Part shown: piece by piece, positions 1 through 10,889 of the stretch | Position numbering within the stretch: the stretch's first letter is position 1 | Layout: each line of letters starts with the position of its first letter | Origin: Morinoia aosen | Taxonomy: Eukaryota > Arthropoda > Malacostraca > Amphipoda > Talitridae | Reading direction: 5' to 3' | DNA length: 64,000 bases | Assembly: GCA_030386875.1 (NCBI GenBank) | Contig: CM059573.1 | Span: 26,701,891 to 26,765,890, forward strand | Notes under the pieces: model-generated | What the model was told of the DNA's origin: nothing | Database searches by the model: none | Seen by the model: only the letters and a program-made list of their open reading frames with translations | Translations under genes and position numbers: made by a program

Positions 1-770
1 GCTTCGTAGTGTATGCAATACATTTAATCTCTTTTAATTTACGGTAAGTTTTTCATACGTGCATGTATTTACAGATAAAATTAAGCAGAAACTAAATTGT
101 TTTTTTTTTCTCAGATTTTTCGGCCATTTTTTTTGCGTCGAAATATACATTTTCAACGCATAATTTTTTTTTTAATTTAACACTTAGACCACGGAGTGGT
201 ACAAATGTTTACCACTAGGTAAATTGTTCATACACGCACCAATGTAAATGTATAACATTTCAAACCATTTTGCGACCTTTTTTGAAGAAATTTTTCATAC
301 CATGAAAATATTATCGAGCTCGTACATTTTGTACATTTCTTACAAAGAATATAAACTTATTCAAGCAAATAAATCGATTTTGCCAGTCTGTTTTTTACAA
401 CCTAACCAAATCAACTTCACAACACGCGCAATCGTAGTCAACGTGCCGAAAAGGAAGAAAGCACCTGCTTATGCAGAAAAAAAAACATGCTAGGGAAATT
501 TTGCTGATATTTCAGGGTAATGACTGAAACTATATTAGAAAATTTTCTCTTAAAATTATAGTGCTGGGAAGGAAAGGGTTAAGCACCTTATTACCTTACT
601 ACATGTATAAAAAGGAATTTTACCTGTGTTTATGAACTTCATTAAATCTTACTTTTTCTGAGAATTGTGATTACACTCATCCTCCGTCATCTTATGATCA
701 ATGTTTTTTTCATTCTGGCATTCTCCAATTGTATACATTTTGTGATCATGCGTCCACTACTTCTACCTCA
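1..770. other. AT-rich sequence without recognised features
   Basis: This stretch is rich in poly-T and poly-A runs. I see no coding exon, inverted repeat or known repeat in it. The only open frame of note (248-493, plus) has no family resemblance and no splice context. Confidence 0.5.
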
Positions 771-774
771 GACC

Positions 775-905
775 CAGGGTTGCGGAGTTGGAGTCGGGAG
801 TCGGAGTCGCATGTTTTAGGGTGGAGTCGGAATAGGAGTTTTTCCGAATGTGGTAGAGTCGTTGTGGGAGTCTCTATTTTTTGAAGCCTTCGACTCTAAT
901 TATTG
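775..905. repeat. GAGTCG-rich dispersed repeat fragment
   Basis: The segment begins with CAGGGTTGCGGAGTTGGAGT and continues as imperfect GGAGTCGG units, ending near TTCGACTCTAATTATTG. The same words occur in the long palindrome at 46,138-46,437, so this is probably a partial copy of the same family. No coding capacity is implied. Confidence 0.55.
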
Positions 906-1124
906 CTGAAATCTAATTATAATTGTTTAAACCGAATGTAAACAAAACGGAGCTAAAATACTATTGGTGTTAGTCGTAGGAGTTTTTTAGCTCAAAGCTA
1001 AGCAAAGCTGATAAGCTAAAAAATACGCACAATTTTTGTTGACTATTTTGTTCAAAGTACGAAACAGCGTATACCTAACCCCTAATGCTGTCATTGATAT
1101 CCATTCTTTGCCAAAAATTTAAAG

Positions 1125-1930
1125 CTATGTTGTAATACCTAAATACTGCTAGTCTTCAGGTTATGTTACCATTACTGATAATGAAAATTAATTGGAATAT
1201 TCCAAAATAATAACTGGAATATTAACATATTTTTTGGGCAATATGTTACTTCATATTAATTTTGTGGTGCTGCTATAGCGTGAGGTCCACCACACTATAG
1301 CATAAGATCTAATTCTATAGCTAATGCTATAGCGTGAGGTTAGGTTATTAACGGATATTCCTTATTATTATACATTTGATGTAGCGATAAACACTTCATT
1401 CTTAACATCTTAAACTGTACCTGGGTAGGCGATATATGGTGGTAGACCTCACGCTATAGTAGCACCGATTTTGTTTTGTTTACTTCCTAGTTTGGTTCTG
1501 TCACAGTTACATTGTCTTTCACGATATCATTATCATACTTCATTTTTATCTTCAGATCACTTCTTAGTTTTCAAGTACGCATACGCTGATAAGAAGCTTT
1601 TTATAATTATGCCTCAATAATTCAAAAAAACTGAAATAGCATCTGTTTTTCGCCATTATGTAATTAATTACTTCTTCATAAGGGAGATTTGGAAACTTTT
1701 TAAAATAATCAATATCGACATTAGGATGTATGAAAAAATTAAAGTCAAATGCAAACAAGCTACAGTGGAAGAAATAACATAACACTACCAAACACCTGAC
1801 AGTCACACACATGTTGTAACTGGGAGCAATGCAATGCCTCAGCTACAATAATTAATGGTTGTTGCATTTTATGCGATAATACAAAATTTTTCGCTGAAAT
1901 TGTTCCAAAATCTACAAGAATATACAATAA
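1125..1930. repeat. Dispersed repeat family A, copy 1
   Basis: From about CTTCAGGTTATGTTACC to the motif TACAAAATTTTTCGCTGAAA, this region aligns by eye along its length with 53,500-54,150. Shared words include TTCATAATTATG-like and TAATTAATTACTTCTTCATA. The copy is interrupted by a 201-bp inverted-repeat insertion at 1,266-1,466 that the other copy lacks. No protein is recognisable, and the class is unknown. Confidence 0.6.
1266..1466. mobile_element. hAT-like MITE with 8-bp target duplication
   Basis: The terminal inverted repeats are about 27 bp: the left end begins GGTGCTGCTATAGCGTGAGG and the reverse complement of the right end begins GGTGCTACTATAGCGTGAGG. Flanks are AATTTTGT on the left and GATTTTGT on the right, an 8-bp duplication with one mismatch. 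A third GCTATAGCGTGAGGT lies internally near 1,329. The length (201 bp), absence of coding and 8-bp duplication fit a hAT-type non-autonomous element. Repeat family A at 53.6 kb preserves the empty site. Confidence 0.65.
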
Positions 1931-2281
1931 ATAAGAATTGGGCGTTTATTAATATAAAGTATCAAATAGATGTTAAAAGAGAATGAAAGAATGGTACTAT
2001 TTAACGTACAAAGAAGCTAAAAGTGGCTGCCAGAAACGTCAGGCCAGCTGAGACATAAGCTTGCGAACGACTTTTGCTTATATATCACTCGGAATACTTT
2101 TTCATTAACTCTGAGTTGCGTTGGATATTTTAACTGATTCTGAAGGAGTTTTAGGCGCTGATTTCAAATCTGAAATTAGATGCTTCTATAAGCTCTAGTT
2201 TGTATGCAGTTTGAGGTTAATGAAATTGTGCAAATGTGAACTTGCGTAAACCATGCATTAGCATTTTCACGTCCATATATA

Positions 2282-3092
2282 GGGTGTTTTTTTGCTCGGA
2301 CAATTTTCAACTATAGGTAGAAAAATCAAAATAAATCAATTTTCACGAATGGTAAACTGCCCAAAACTTTTTAGTTTTAGAGTTTTAAAGATTTAACGAA
2401 ACTTTAAAACTTGGAGTAGGGGACTACGTGCGCGCCAATGTAAGCGCTAGTCTTGACAGTTCCAACCCCTTTAGATCAGTTTTTTGTTATTTATATGTTG
2501 AAACCTGCAAACATTTTACAGTTACGAAAAATATTTGCTACTTGAATTTTCGTTAGGAAATTAAAATCGGGCCATCAAACATAGACTTTAGAGTAGTTAT
2601 TTCATTAAATTAATAAAAGCCTCATTTTTACAATTTGTAAGAAAATTTTCATCAGAGGTATTGTAGGATATTAATAACAAATCATATATTAACGCTCAAC
2701 TTTTATTTAACAAACTAGTCTTATTACAGAAGGTGTTGAAAATGGCCTCCATTAACTTCGACGCACTTAGAACATCTATCATAGAGTGAGCGCCATTATT
2801 ACAAATATTATTAAATGCTTTATAGCTTGAAACTGCAGATATTTTCCCTAACCGTAAAATGCTTGTAATTTTTATTGTAAAAATAACAAAATCTTGCTTT
2901 AGTGGGGTCGGAACTATCAAGACAAAGCACTGACATAGGTGTGCACGTGGTATCCTACTTAAAGTCTTAAAGTTTTTAAGTCCTTATAACTCGAAAACTA
3001 AGGAGATTTGGCATTTCATCATTCGTAAAAAGCGATTTATTTTGAGTTGTTTCACCAATGATTGCAATTTGTCCACACAAAAAAAAACACCC
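2282..3092. mobile_element. mariner-type MITE A with long inverted repeats
   Basis: The left arm starts GGGTGTTTTTTTGCTCGGAC and the reverse complement of the right arm starts GGGTGTTTTTTTTTGTGTGG. Similarity continues inward for roughly 170 bp, including CAAAATAAATC and CTACGTGCGCGCC versus CCACGTGCACACC. TA dinucleotides flank both ends (2,280-2,281 and 3,093-3,094), as expected for Tc1/mariner. The 811-bp element has no convincing transposase. Confidence 0.7.
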
Positions 3093-3096
3093 TATG

Positions 3097-3701
3097 CAGG
3101 GGGTTTCAGAACATGAGGTACAAAATTGCACACCAAGTAGAAAATAGCCAAATAAACACTTTTTCTTCTATGAAATTTCCCGAAAAAAATTAGGTTTTTG
3201 AGATATTAGCTGTTTATTATTTTGATGGATTAAATTCAATGACACAAATGCTCGCAATATTTATTTAAAATTTACTTTACAAAAATTGTTCAAAATGTGT
3301 TGCACGTCCTACATCAATGTACTTTTCAAATCTTAGCCTTAATTAACGATTGCCGGATATTAGGAAACAAGTCTGGCATTTTAGAAATCTCACCAGCTGC
3401 CACTGCAATTCTGGCTACGAGATCTTCCTCAGATTCAATGGGTGTAGTAGAAACAAGCCTCTTCAAGTGTCCCAAAAAAAAAGAAATCGAGAGGAGTCAT
3501 GTCTAGGAGGCCATGCAACAGGACCATTTTGCCTGATTCGCGGAAACATAGAGAGTAATTAAATTTCATACCATAAAACAATAAACATCTAATATCTCAA
3601 AAACTTGATTTTTTTCGGAAAGTTTCATTGAAGAAAATGTGTTTATTTGGCCATTTTCTACAGAGTTTGCAATTTTGTACCTCTTGCTCCAAAACACCCT
3701 G
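3097..3701. mobile_element. mariner-type MITE B abutting MITE A
   Basis: The ends are CAGGGGGTTTCAG on the left and, reverse complemented, CAGGGTGTTTTGG on the right. The arms match for about 130 bp, sharing GAGGTACAAAATTGCA, CCAAATAAACAC and TTTTTGAGATATTAG. TA follows the right end. The left flank is TG, directly after the TA of MITE A, so the two elements touch. The interior holds a relic of a mariner transposase C-terminus on the minus strand. Confidence 0.7.
3270..3545 (-). pseudogene. mariner transposase C-terminal relic
   Basis: Reading the minus strand from about 3,545 gives DMTPLDFFFWGHLKRLV followed by SEEDLVARIAVAAGEI and a tail ending near THFEQFL. This matches the C-terminal end of insect mariner-type transposases, where SPDLTPLDFFLWGYLK precedes the last catalytic acidic region and RHFEQLL-type residues end the protein. 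Only the last ~80 residues remain and there is no start codon. It lies inside the MITE B inverted repeats, which makes MITE B an internal deletion derivative of an autonomous mariner. The family assignment comes from memory of these conserved motifs. Confidence 0.6.
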
Positions 3702-3747
3702 TATATGGATAGCTTCTAATATTTTGATCATTCTTCTTTTGTTCCAG

Positions 3748-5461
3748 TTCAAACTTAGCTTCCAAAGAGAGACATAATTACAGAAACAAGCCTGGTGCCT
3801 TCTGCTACATATGTGGATGCTACACGCCCAATAGTCAGAGACGTAACATATCCTCGTTCGTCAAGCGTGCCTGCAAGGCATATTTTGAAGTTCATCTTGG
3901 TGATCAAGCCAAGCAATGGGCTCCTCATGTTGCTTGCCACAATTGTGAGGAAATGCTTCGTGACTGGACAAAAGGAAAACGCAAGGGTCTGCTTTTTGGA
4001 GTTCCAATGATTTGGCGTGAACCCACCAACCATGTAACTGACTGTTATTTCTGCATGGTAGACACAACGGGTGTTGGGAGGTAAAACCGATATAAGATTA
4101 CCTATCCGAACATTCCGTCAGCTATTCGTCCTGCTCTGCACTCTGAAGAAGTTCCTGTTTTCAAAGGCTTTCCTTCATTGGATGATAAAGACATTGGACA
4201 TGATACAAGCGAACAAGACAGTTGTGGCAGCGAAAAATATTATTGTCAGAAAAGTGTTCACAATCGGAAAACTGTTCTTCAGACATGAACCTTTCCTCGT
4301 CCCCAAGCCTCTTCCCCAGCCTGAACTGAATGATTTAGTGCGGGATTTAGGTCTTTCACAGGAAGCATAAGAGCTTTTGGCATCAAGATTACAAAGCAGA
4401 AATCTTGTTGATCACTCTTTTGAAGTATCATATTTCAGAAAGCGTGACCAACTTTTTTGACTTTTGGAAGACAGATACTTTGTTTACTGCGATTTCATCC
4501 CAGGGCTTCTCAAAAAACTGGGTGGTGTACCTTTCTATAGCCCTGCTGAATAAAGACTCTTTTTAGACAGTTCAAAACGCAGTCTAAAGTGTGTTCTTTC
4601 ATCTTTCACACAATGGCGATGTTTATGGAGCAGTACCTGTCGGTCACTCAGTGCATTTGCGGGAAGACTATGATGATAGGAAAATGGTCATGGATCTATT
4701 GAAGTGTCATGAGCACAATAGGATCATTTGTGTAGACTTAGAGCGGTCAACTTTCTACTTGGACAAAAGAAAGGTTTCACCAAATGTTGGACATCCGAGC
4801 ACGCGACAGACATTGGGTACAGAAGGGGACCTATTCGGGACACCCTTGAGGCAGGCATGCCAAATATCACACAAGGCCCAATTGTAAGCAGAAATTAGAC
4901 CATCTTTCCTCCTCTTCACAGCAAAATAAGTTTGATGAAGCAGTTTATCAAGTCACTGGAAGCCGAAGGTGAATGTTTCCAACACATCATCACAGCTTTA
5001 CCAGGGTTATCATTTGAGAAGATCAAAGCAGGGGTGTTTGATGACCCACAGATTCGAACCCTAATTCGTGATGATCAGTTTATTGCTACGATAACCGCTA
5101 TAGAAAAGCAAAATGGTTGTCCTTTGTGACAGTCCTTCAGAACTTCCTTGGAAACAATAAGGCGGAGAACTACAGTGAACTTGTGAACAGAACGCTACTC
5201 GCTTTTCGTGATCTCGGGTGCAACGTGAGCATCAAGCTTCAATTTTTGAATAGCCACCTTGATAAGTTCCCTGACAACCTGGGGGCTGTGAGTAAAGAAA
5301 CAAGGAGAACGATGCCACTAAGACCTAAAGGTCATGGAAGAACGCGACCAAGGGCACTGGGACAAAAGTATGATGGCTGACTACTGCTGGAGCATTAAAC
5401 GAGGTTGCCCAGATGCAGTGTGCAAACGTAAAAGTTACAAACGCGCATTTCTTCCTGAATA
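3748..5461 (+). pseudogene. Broken copy of an uncharacterised multi-copy arthropod Cys-motif protein
   Basis: After a good acceptor (TTCTTTTGTTCCAG) the frame reads NYRNKPGAFCYICGCY, then DQAKQWAPHVACHNCEEMLR and PMIWREPTNHVTDCYFCMV. Stops fall at 4,082 (TAA) and 4,286 (TGA). Later frames supply ELNDLVRDLGLSQEA, RLFLDSSKRSLKCVL, FPSLD-type and GECFQHIITALPGLSFEKIK. The 3' part gives NFLGNNKAENYSELV, NSHLDKFPDNLGAVSKE, then MMADYCWSIKRGCPD and a stop near 5,461. I recognise these blocks from a protein family repeated many times in arthropod and Hydra genomes. Its function is unknown to me, though its copy number suggests mobility. At least five frameshifts or stops break this copy. The retained splice acceptor argues against a processed copy. 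Confidence 0.7.
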
Positions 5462-6850
5462 AAATACACAAAGAAATTGATAAGCTTTCATCATCTGTGG
5501 TGATGTTCTGAAGGATGCTAATCTAATTTTGGGATAAAGATTAATGTTTCATTATAAACGCTATCAGAAAATACGGCACAACCAACAATAGTATAATTTA
5601 CTCGCAAATCCCATTTCACTGTTCTGTTTTATTTGCCTTAATAAATATACAGAAATGACTCTCATACCGTTTTAAGATTCAAGAGAACGAAAGAATTGTG
5701 GTTGATATTGCAATTTCCCATAATAACGAAAAATTTAAAAAAATTAAAAACGTCAAATTGCATAAAATTTGTAGCTTGCAGACAAAACCGATTTCAGATT
5801 TAAAATCAATACACTCAATTTGATTACAAAAGGTCTTTTTTTAAATGCAACTAAATGAATGTTACGAGTGTGATCAGTCCCATTCTCAAACTTCAAAACA
5901 AGCGTTTCGGAACATGTGGCCACTTGAGAAAATTTATCGCCATTGGACAATAAGAGCTCAACTTTTCTAAAATAATCATATTTGTCTGGTAGTTTGACCC
6001 CGTTACTATTTTATGGTTTATTCACGATAATGGTATTATTAGAGCCTAATTTTTGAAGAATCAAGAAATTGAGTTATTATACGACTCAACAAGCATATAA
6101 ATTTATAAATCTGTCAAATTTGAAGTAGAATATGTGAGTTAATGTTTTCAATTTAGGTGAAGTGTATTTCTCGTATTAAGAATAAAGAGATTATTGTCAA
6201 GCTTAGCAAAACTACCAAACATGCGCCTGAAATCTAAAAATTATCAATGAAAATTCAATTTTAAGATAAGGAGACCAAAAACTGAGCCGTAGCTTAAAAT
6301 ATAAAAACTTGCCCTGCACAATTATAGCACTCATAGCACCACAGCACGAGTCAAAAAATATCATCTAGGTGTTTGTCATGCATAAATATTGCACAAAGCT
6401 TCAGCGAGCTTCACATACTAGTGCGTTGCAGATACTACTATTTAAAAACCACCTCACACATTGATGCATCCCATCAACATCATATAAATAGACATTATTC
6501 AGAATATCCTGTACTTACACCAGAAACATCTCAGCGTCGTAATACATCGTCTTAAACACTTACACGGGCTACACAGAATGGAAGTTGCGACTCGAATCAT
6601 CACATTATCGAAAAATCGGTATCAAATATAAATAAGAAATTACCATCACGAAGTAAATAACTTACTGAGTGAGTAGACATCTCTTACAACAACTGAACTA
6701 CCTTACCATCACCTACCGAACACTTGTCAAACTTACAGAATTAATGCAGTAAGCTGTCAGTGCAGCCCTATAGATATGCTACAGAAATTCAGAAATCATT
6801 TTACCATTGCCCTCATGCAGGAAATTTCAACAGTGCGAAGTATTTACTAG
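5462..6850. other. No gene recognised
   Basis: AT-rich sequence without a supported exon or inverted-repeat element, apart from the hammerhead-like relic at 5,900-5,930. The short open frames at 5,753-5,950 (minus) and 6,373-6,555 (plus) resemble nothing I know. Confidence 0.45.
5900..5930 (-). ncRNA. Degenerate hammerhead-like motif, copy C
   Basis: On the minus strand the sequence runs CTCAAGTGG, CCACATGTT, CCGAAACG. It resembles the better copies at 43,484-43,512 and 54,631-54,660, which have CTGNAGA, a short hairpin and CGAAACG. Here the first core box is mutated and the stem is poor. It is listed only because it seems to belong to the same repeat type. Confidence 0.25.
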
Positions 6851-7740
6851 TTATATCCAGGGTGTTCATAAGGAACACACTTTGAAAATGGACATCAAAA
6901 TCTAAAAACATGAACTTTTAATGAAAAAGTAAAAATCCAAACATTCATCATTTATAAGAAATCGAATCACAAAGGCTAAATGTACATGGGTTTCTAAGAA
7001 AATTTTTCAAACTTTGCATTTTGTTGGATGGCCAAATTATGGTAACATTTGTTCACTTCAATGATGTCTGCTATCAGTAAACGTTGCAAAATAGTTCCGA
7101 CAATGAAACACTGAGAAATTCTAAAATGGCAAATATGTTCATGGCATATGGGTCGACGAATGGCAATGTCTATGCATTATGAGAAATTTTAATTTTCCAG
7201 AAATTTCTGTTAGAAAATTAGAAACTATTTCATTTTACGTTTGCTAAGCCATCTTACTTATTCCTGTCGACAATAATGAGCACCACAGCCGTCAGTTCAA
7301 TGCAGCGGTACGAACGCTTTTTCCAAAATTAGGAGTAATTCCTCATCTTTATTTTGTTATTTTTCTCTTTACTGTATTAATATTTAACGTCCTTATGACA
7401 AACATACCCTGAAATACATTTTGTGTGTACACCAATATACAGGTTTATAGAAGTGAGGGTTGTGCAAAGTTTTTAATGAATTAAATTTTGGCTAATGTTG
7501 TCTCGCTATTTCAAAATCATTCTCGAAGATGTTTTCAATCGATTTCGGCTGAGCTGGGGGAGGGGGTAATTTAAACATTTCATAATTCTTTTATATTTTT
7601 CCGTGCGTTCAACGCACACTAGCACTGAACTTTCAAATCGAAAAACTCTAAATTTCCCAAATTAAAATTATCACTTTGGACCATTGTTCAATCTACTTAT
7701 ATGTGCCAAATTTTGTAAATATTCGCCACTCAGATGTGAT
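6851..7740. other. No gene recognised
   Basis: A mariner-like terminus CAGGGTGTTCATAAGG occurs at 6,858. I found no convincing matching right end, so no element is called. The rest is AT-rich and lacks supported coding sequence. Confidence 0.4.
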
Positions 7741-8350
7741 ATCGGGCCTCCATGGTACTCCATTTTATCCCATGTACACATGTCCGTATAATGCTGAAGA
7801 GTTGCGTTGTTTCTTGACTGTAACCTGAGTTTTCTTAAAAATTTCTATGAAGAAATTAAAAATCAGTTCATTTTTACGTTTTTCGAAGTGTTCTTTTCCT
7901 TTTAGTTATTTTTTTCCGAATAATTTTTTAGGTGTAGTTGGTAGGGTTTTTTGATCGTTTTACTCTATGTATGTATTTTTTTCTTATATTCATTTTCAAT
8001 AAGTATATATATTAATATGCATGTGTACGTATGTAGGTATATATATGTCTACATAAATAGATATACAAGTTTCTATTTCATTTCTTTACGCGAAAACCAT
8101 CCCGTTAATACATTTTATTGCACTAGCGAAATAATTCAAAAATAGATCTATCACTTCCCCAGAGGGCATTTCTGTGAATCGGAATAATGACATATACAAT
8201 TAGTGAAATAAAGCGCAATTTGAGCATATGAATCGTGGTAAAATTATCTTTCTGTCCGTATGTTGTACAAGCCATGAATTTTGATGTTGAGTATATGTTT
8301 GTTTACGCATTCCTGCCAAAATTTTGTAGAATTTTGTAGAGTCAATCATG
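7741..8350. repeat. 617-bp duplicated unit, first copy
   Basis: CCATTTTATCCCATGTAC occurs at 7,760 and again at 8,377, a spacing of 617 bp. The following sequence matches in order: GAGTTTTCTTAAAA, TTCATTTTTACG versus TTCATTTATACG, then TTTTTCGAAGT and TTTTTCTTATATTCATTTTC. The unit ends with GATCTATCACTTCCCCAGAG and AGCCATGAATTTTG. The open frames inside are low-complexity and not credible genes. Confidence 0.65.
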
Positions 8351-8944
8351 AGTGGTAACCGGCTTACACTGTATCTCCATTTTATCCCATGTACCCATGT
8401 CCGCAAGATGTTGCAGAGAATATCGAGAAGATATGAAATATGTTTCTTTTGTTGTTGTTGTTCCTCGACGGTAACTTGAGTTTTCTTAAAATTTATTTTA
8501 GGAAATTAAAAAACAATTCATTTATACGTTTTTCGAAGTCCTTTTTCTATTCCTTATTTTTCCCTAGGTTATTTCTTACGATTACACAGATCTTTGGCTG
8601 TCATTTTAAATGTAGAAAGAGCAAGATTATTTTATATGTTTGCCAGTATTTTTCTTATATTCATTTTCAATACGCATATATATGAATATGTGTGTGTAAG
8701 TGTGTGCATGTGTGTGTATGTGTGCGCACGCAAATATGAATGTCTATGAATCTGTGTGAACATGCACACGTTCGCACATATATATACACACATGTGCATA
8801 TATATGTTTCTATTTCTATTTTTGCGTAAAAGTAAAACCTCTGGACACATTACATTTTACCCACACCTCTGCGACCAGTTAACACTGAACCAAATTCCAG
8901 AAATAAACAAACTTATTGCGCTTGCTTAATGATTCATAAATTCA
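8351..8944. repeat. 617-bp duplicated unit, second copy (left part)
   Basis: This is the diverged second copy of the 7,741-8,350 unit. It contains an expanded alternating purine-pyrimidine tract at 8,666-8,815 (TG-rich, then TATA/CA-rich). The copy is split by a 5'-truncated LINE at 8,945-10,137. Its remainder (starting GATCTATCACGCCCCCGAAG) resumes at 10,138. Confidence 0.6.
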
Positions 8945-10137
8945 CTTTCTGCGGTCCTTCCGAACCAAAATCCCGCTATGATTGCGGAGAGTATAAATAA
9001 TGAACTTCATAAGATTTCATTGTGGCTTAAAGCTAATAAAATAAGCCTTAATATCGATAAAACTAAATATATTACATTTTCATACAAGAAAAATTTATCA
9101 CTCCCACGCATTAAAATTGGCGAAGGTGAAATCGAAACTCATGTAAGTTTCTGGGCATCATAATAGATAAACATCTGACCTTCAAAGAACACATCGCTCA
9201 TATTAGCACTAAATTATCAAAATCCATCGGAATCCTAAATAAAGTTGAAAATTTTCTGCCTGAAACAGCTTTACAAATGCTCTACCGAACGCTCATTTAT
9301 CCATACTTGCAATACGGAATAGAAGCATGGCACGGAACTGATAAAAATAAAACCAACAAAATTTTTACTCTGCAAAAAAGAGCCATCAGAGCGGTAAAGA
9401 ACCTAGAATATAATGCTCACACAAATGATTCATTCAAAAATTTCCAAATACCTAAACTTTCGGATCTCAATAATGTCTCCATTTGTAATTTCATTTACAA
9501 AACATTAACAAATGATGGCGACAATTGCCTAAAACAATTATTAACTGCGCAAACTGGTCATCACGACCATTTAACCCGAAATAGAAGTAAATTCATGCTT
9601 CCCTATGATTCAAAGGCCCGGTCGCAACGCAGTATCCTCTTCGTTGGAACTAAAACTTGGAACTCAATACCTGCGGAGATCCGTGAAATTAATTCTTACG
9701 AGGTATTCAAAAGACATCATGAGTCTCACTTCCTATCAGAATACTAGTTGTTTAAGATCACCTAGTCACATCTTGCCTCTTGCATGTCTGGTCCTAATAA
9801 TGTAACTTGCCAAGGGTAAGATAACCGATTTTCAGTCTGCTCTTAAGTCGTTTTATTGAATATATTGTTAAATATAGCCGATTTTACCTATACTGCAAAA
9901 TACAGCATCAAATATCGATTAATTATCTCTTTGATCAGTCTCAGGCGAAACTAGGTTAAGTGGATTAGGTTAAACATTATTGTACAAGTTAGAATAACGT
10001 GGTGATAGGATGCCCTAGAAGTCGCTGAACTTGTTCGGGCCCACAGGTAGCTATACTCTATTTTGCCGTTGTACTAGACTTGAGAAACATTCTACCTCTG
10101 TATCTCCTGTGGTAAATAAATTTTTTAAATTGTTTAA
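8945..10137 (+). mobile_element. 5'-truncated non-LTR retrotransposon (RT C-terminal part and 3' UTR)
   Basis: Homology to the long copies begins abruptly at CTTTCTGCGGTCCTTCCGAA, just after the RT active-site region, and runs to the 3' tail TTTAAATTGTTTAAA. The reading frame shows MIAESINNELHKISLWLK, then a frameshift near 9,145, then MLYRTLIYPYLQYGIEAWHG and KTWNSIPAEIREINSYEVF, ending in a stop at 9,745-9,747. The abrupt 5' boundary, decay and intact 3' end are typical of target-primed insertion. It sits inside the second copy of the 617-bp duplication. It cannot encode an active RT, because the catalytic palm is absent. Confidence 0.85.
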
Positions 10138-10310
10138 ATCGATCTATCACGCCCCCGAAGGGCATTTCTGTGAATAGGAGAAATTAAAAGTATAAACAGA
10201 CAAATGAAATAAAGCGCTCGTGCAAAAATTATCTCTATATTTGTATACTGAACAAGCCATGCATTTCATTTTGAGTGTAAGTTTTTTTACGCATTTCTAG
10301 ATGTGCGTGC
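10138..10310. repeat. 617-bp duplicated unit, second copy (right part)
   Basis: GATCTATCACGCCCCCGAAG, then GGGCATTTCTGTGAATAGG, AATGAAATAAAGCGC, AACAAGCCATGCATTT and TTTTTACGCATT. These match 8,144-8,310 in order. This segment was separated from 8,351-8,944 by the LINE insertion. Confidence 0.6.
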
Positions 10311-10572
10311 TGTGTTGCACGATGTTCCTTATAAATTACTTAGTGACTAACCAATACTTGATTGTCATTTACGATGGGGTTGAAATCTGCTCCGGTATAG
10401 CGTTTTTTGTCTTTTTCTTACTTCGATAATTTCCACTAATAACTAGGAAGTTCCGAAGTATTCTTTGTCAGTATTCGAATTATTTATAAGTTGTTAGCCA
10501 TCTCTTGGAATATAAAATATCTAAGAGATGATATTTTTCATTTCTTATTCAACTACCCTTGACAGAGTTAGA

Positions 10573-10780
10573 CTATTAGCACGCCACGTATGGTTTCTCT
10601 ATTAGTACGCCTCGTATATTTTGTCTATTAATATGCCTCGTATGGTCTATCTATTTGTACACTTCTGATAGTTTGTCTATTAGTACACCTCGTATAGTTT
10701 GTCTATTATTATGCCTCGTATGGCTTATCTATTTGTACACCTCAGTTGGTTTGTCAATTAGTACTCCTCGAATGGAACTT
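10573..10780. repeat. 26-bp tandem array with 78-bp higher-order period
   Basis: Eight units begin at 10,573, 10,599, 10,625, 10,651, 10,677, 10,703, 10,729 and 10,755, exactly 26 bp apart, with a consensus near CTATTAGTACACCTCGTATA plus GTTTGT. Units 2-4 resemble units 5-7 in order (ATTAGTAC, then ATTAATATG or ATTATTATG, then ATTTGTACAC). This gives a 3-unit (78-bp) higher-order repeat. Confidence 0.85.
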
Positions 10781-10889
10781 TTGTTTTAGGACTTCTTATT
10801 TTAAGAAATTTTTGAAAGCCAATATGTTGGCATGTATCTCATGTGGCAACTTGGAAATGAACGTTTTTTTCTGTCTTTCTTTCTTTCAG

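Noticed and set aside
5040..5065. GATTCGAACC, resembling a tRNA T-arm complement
   Set aside because: It lies inside a clearly coding block of the Cys-motif family pseudogene, and no tRNA fold surrounds it.
6858..7420. Possible mariner-type element starting CAGGGTGTTCATAAGG
   Set aside because: The only right-end candidate (CATACCCTG near 7,405) matches poorly and lacks a clear TA duplication.
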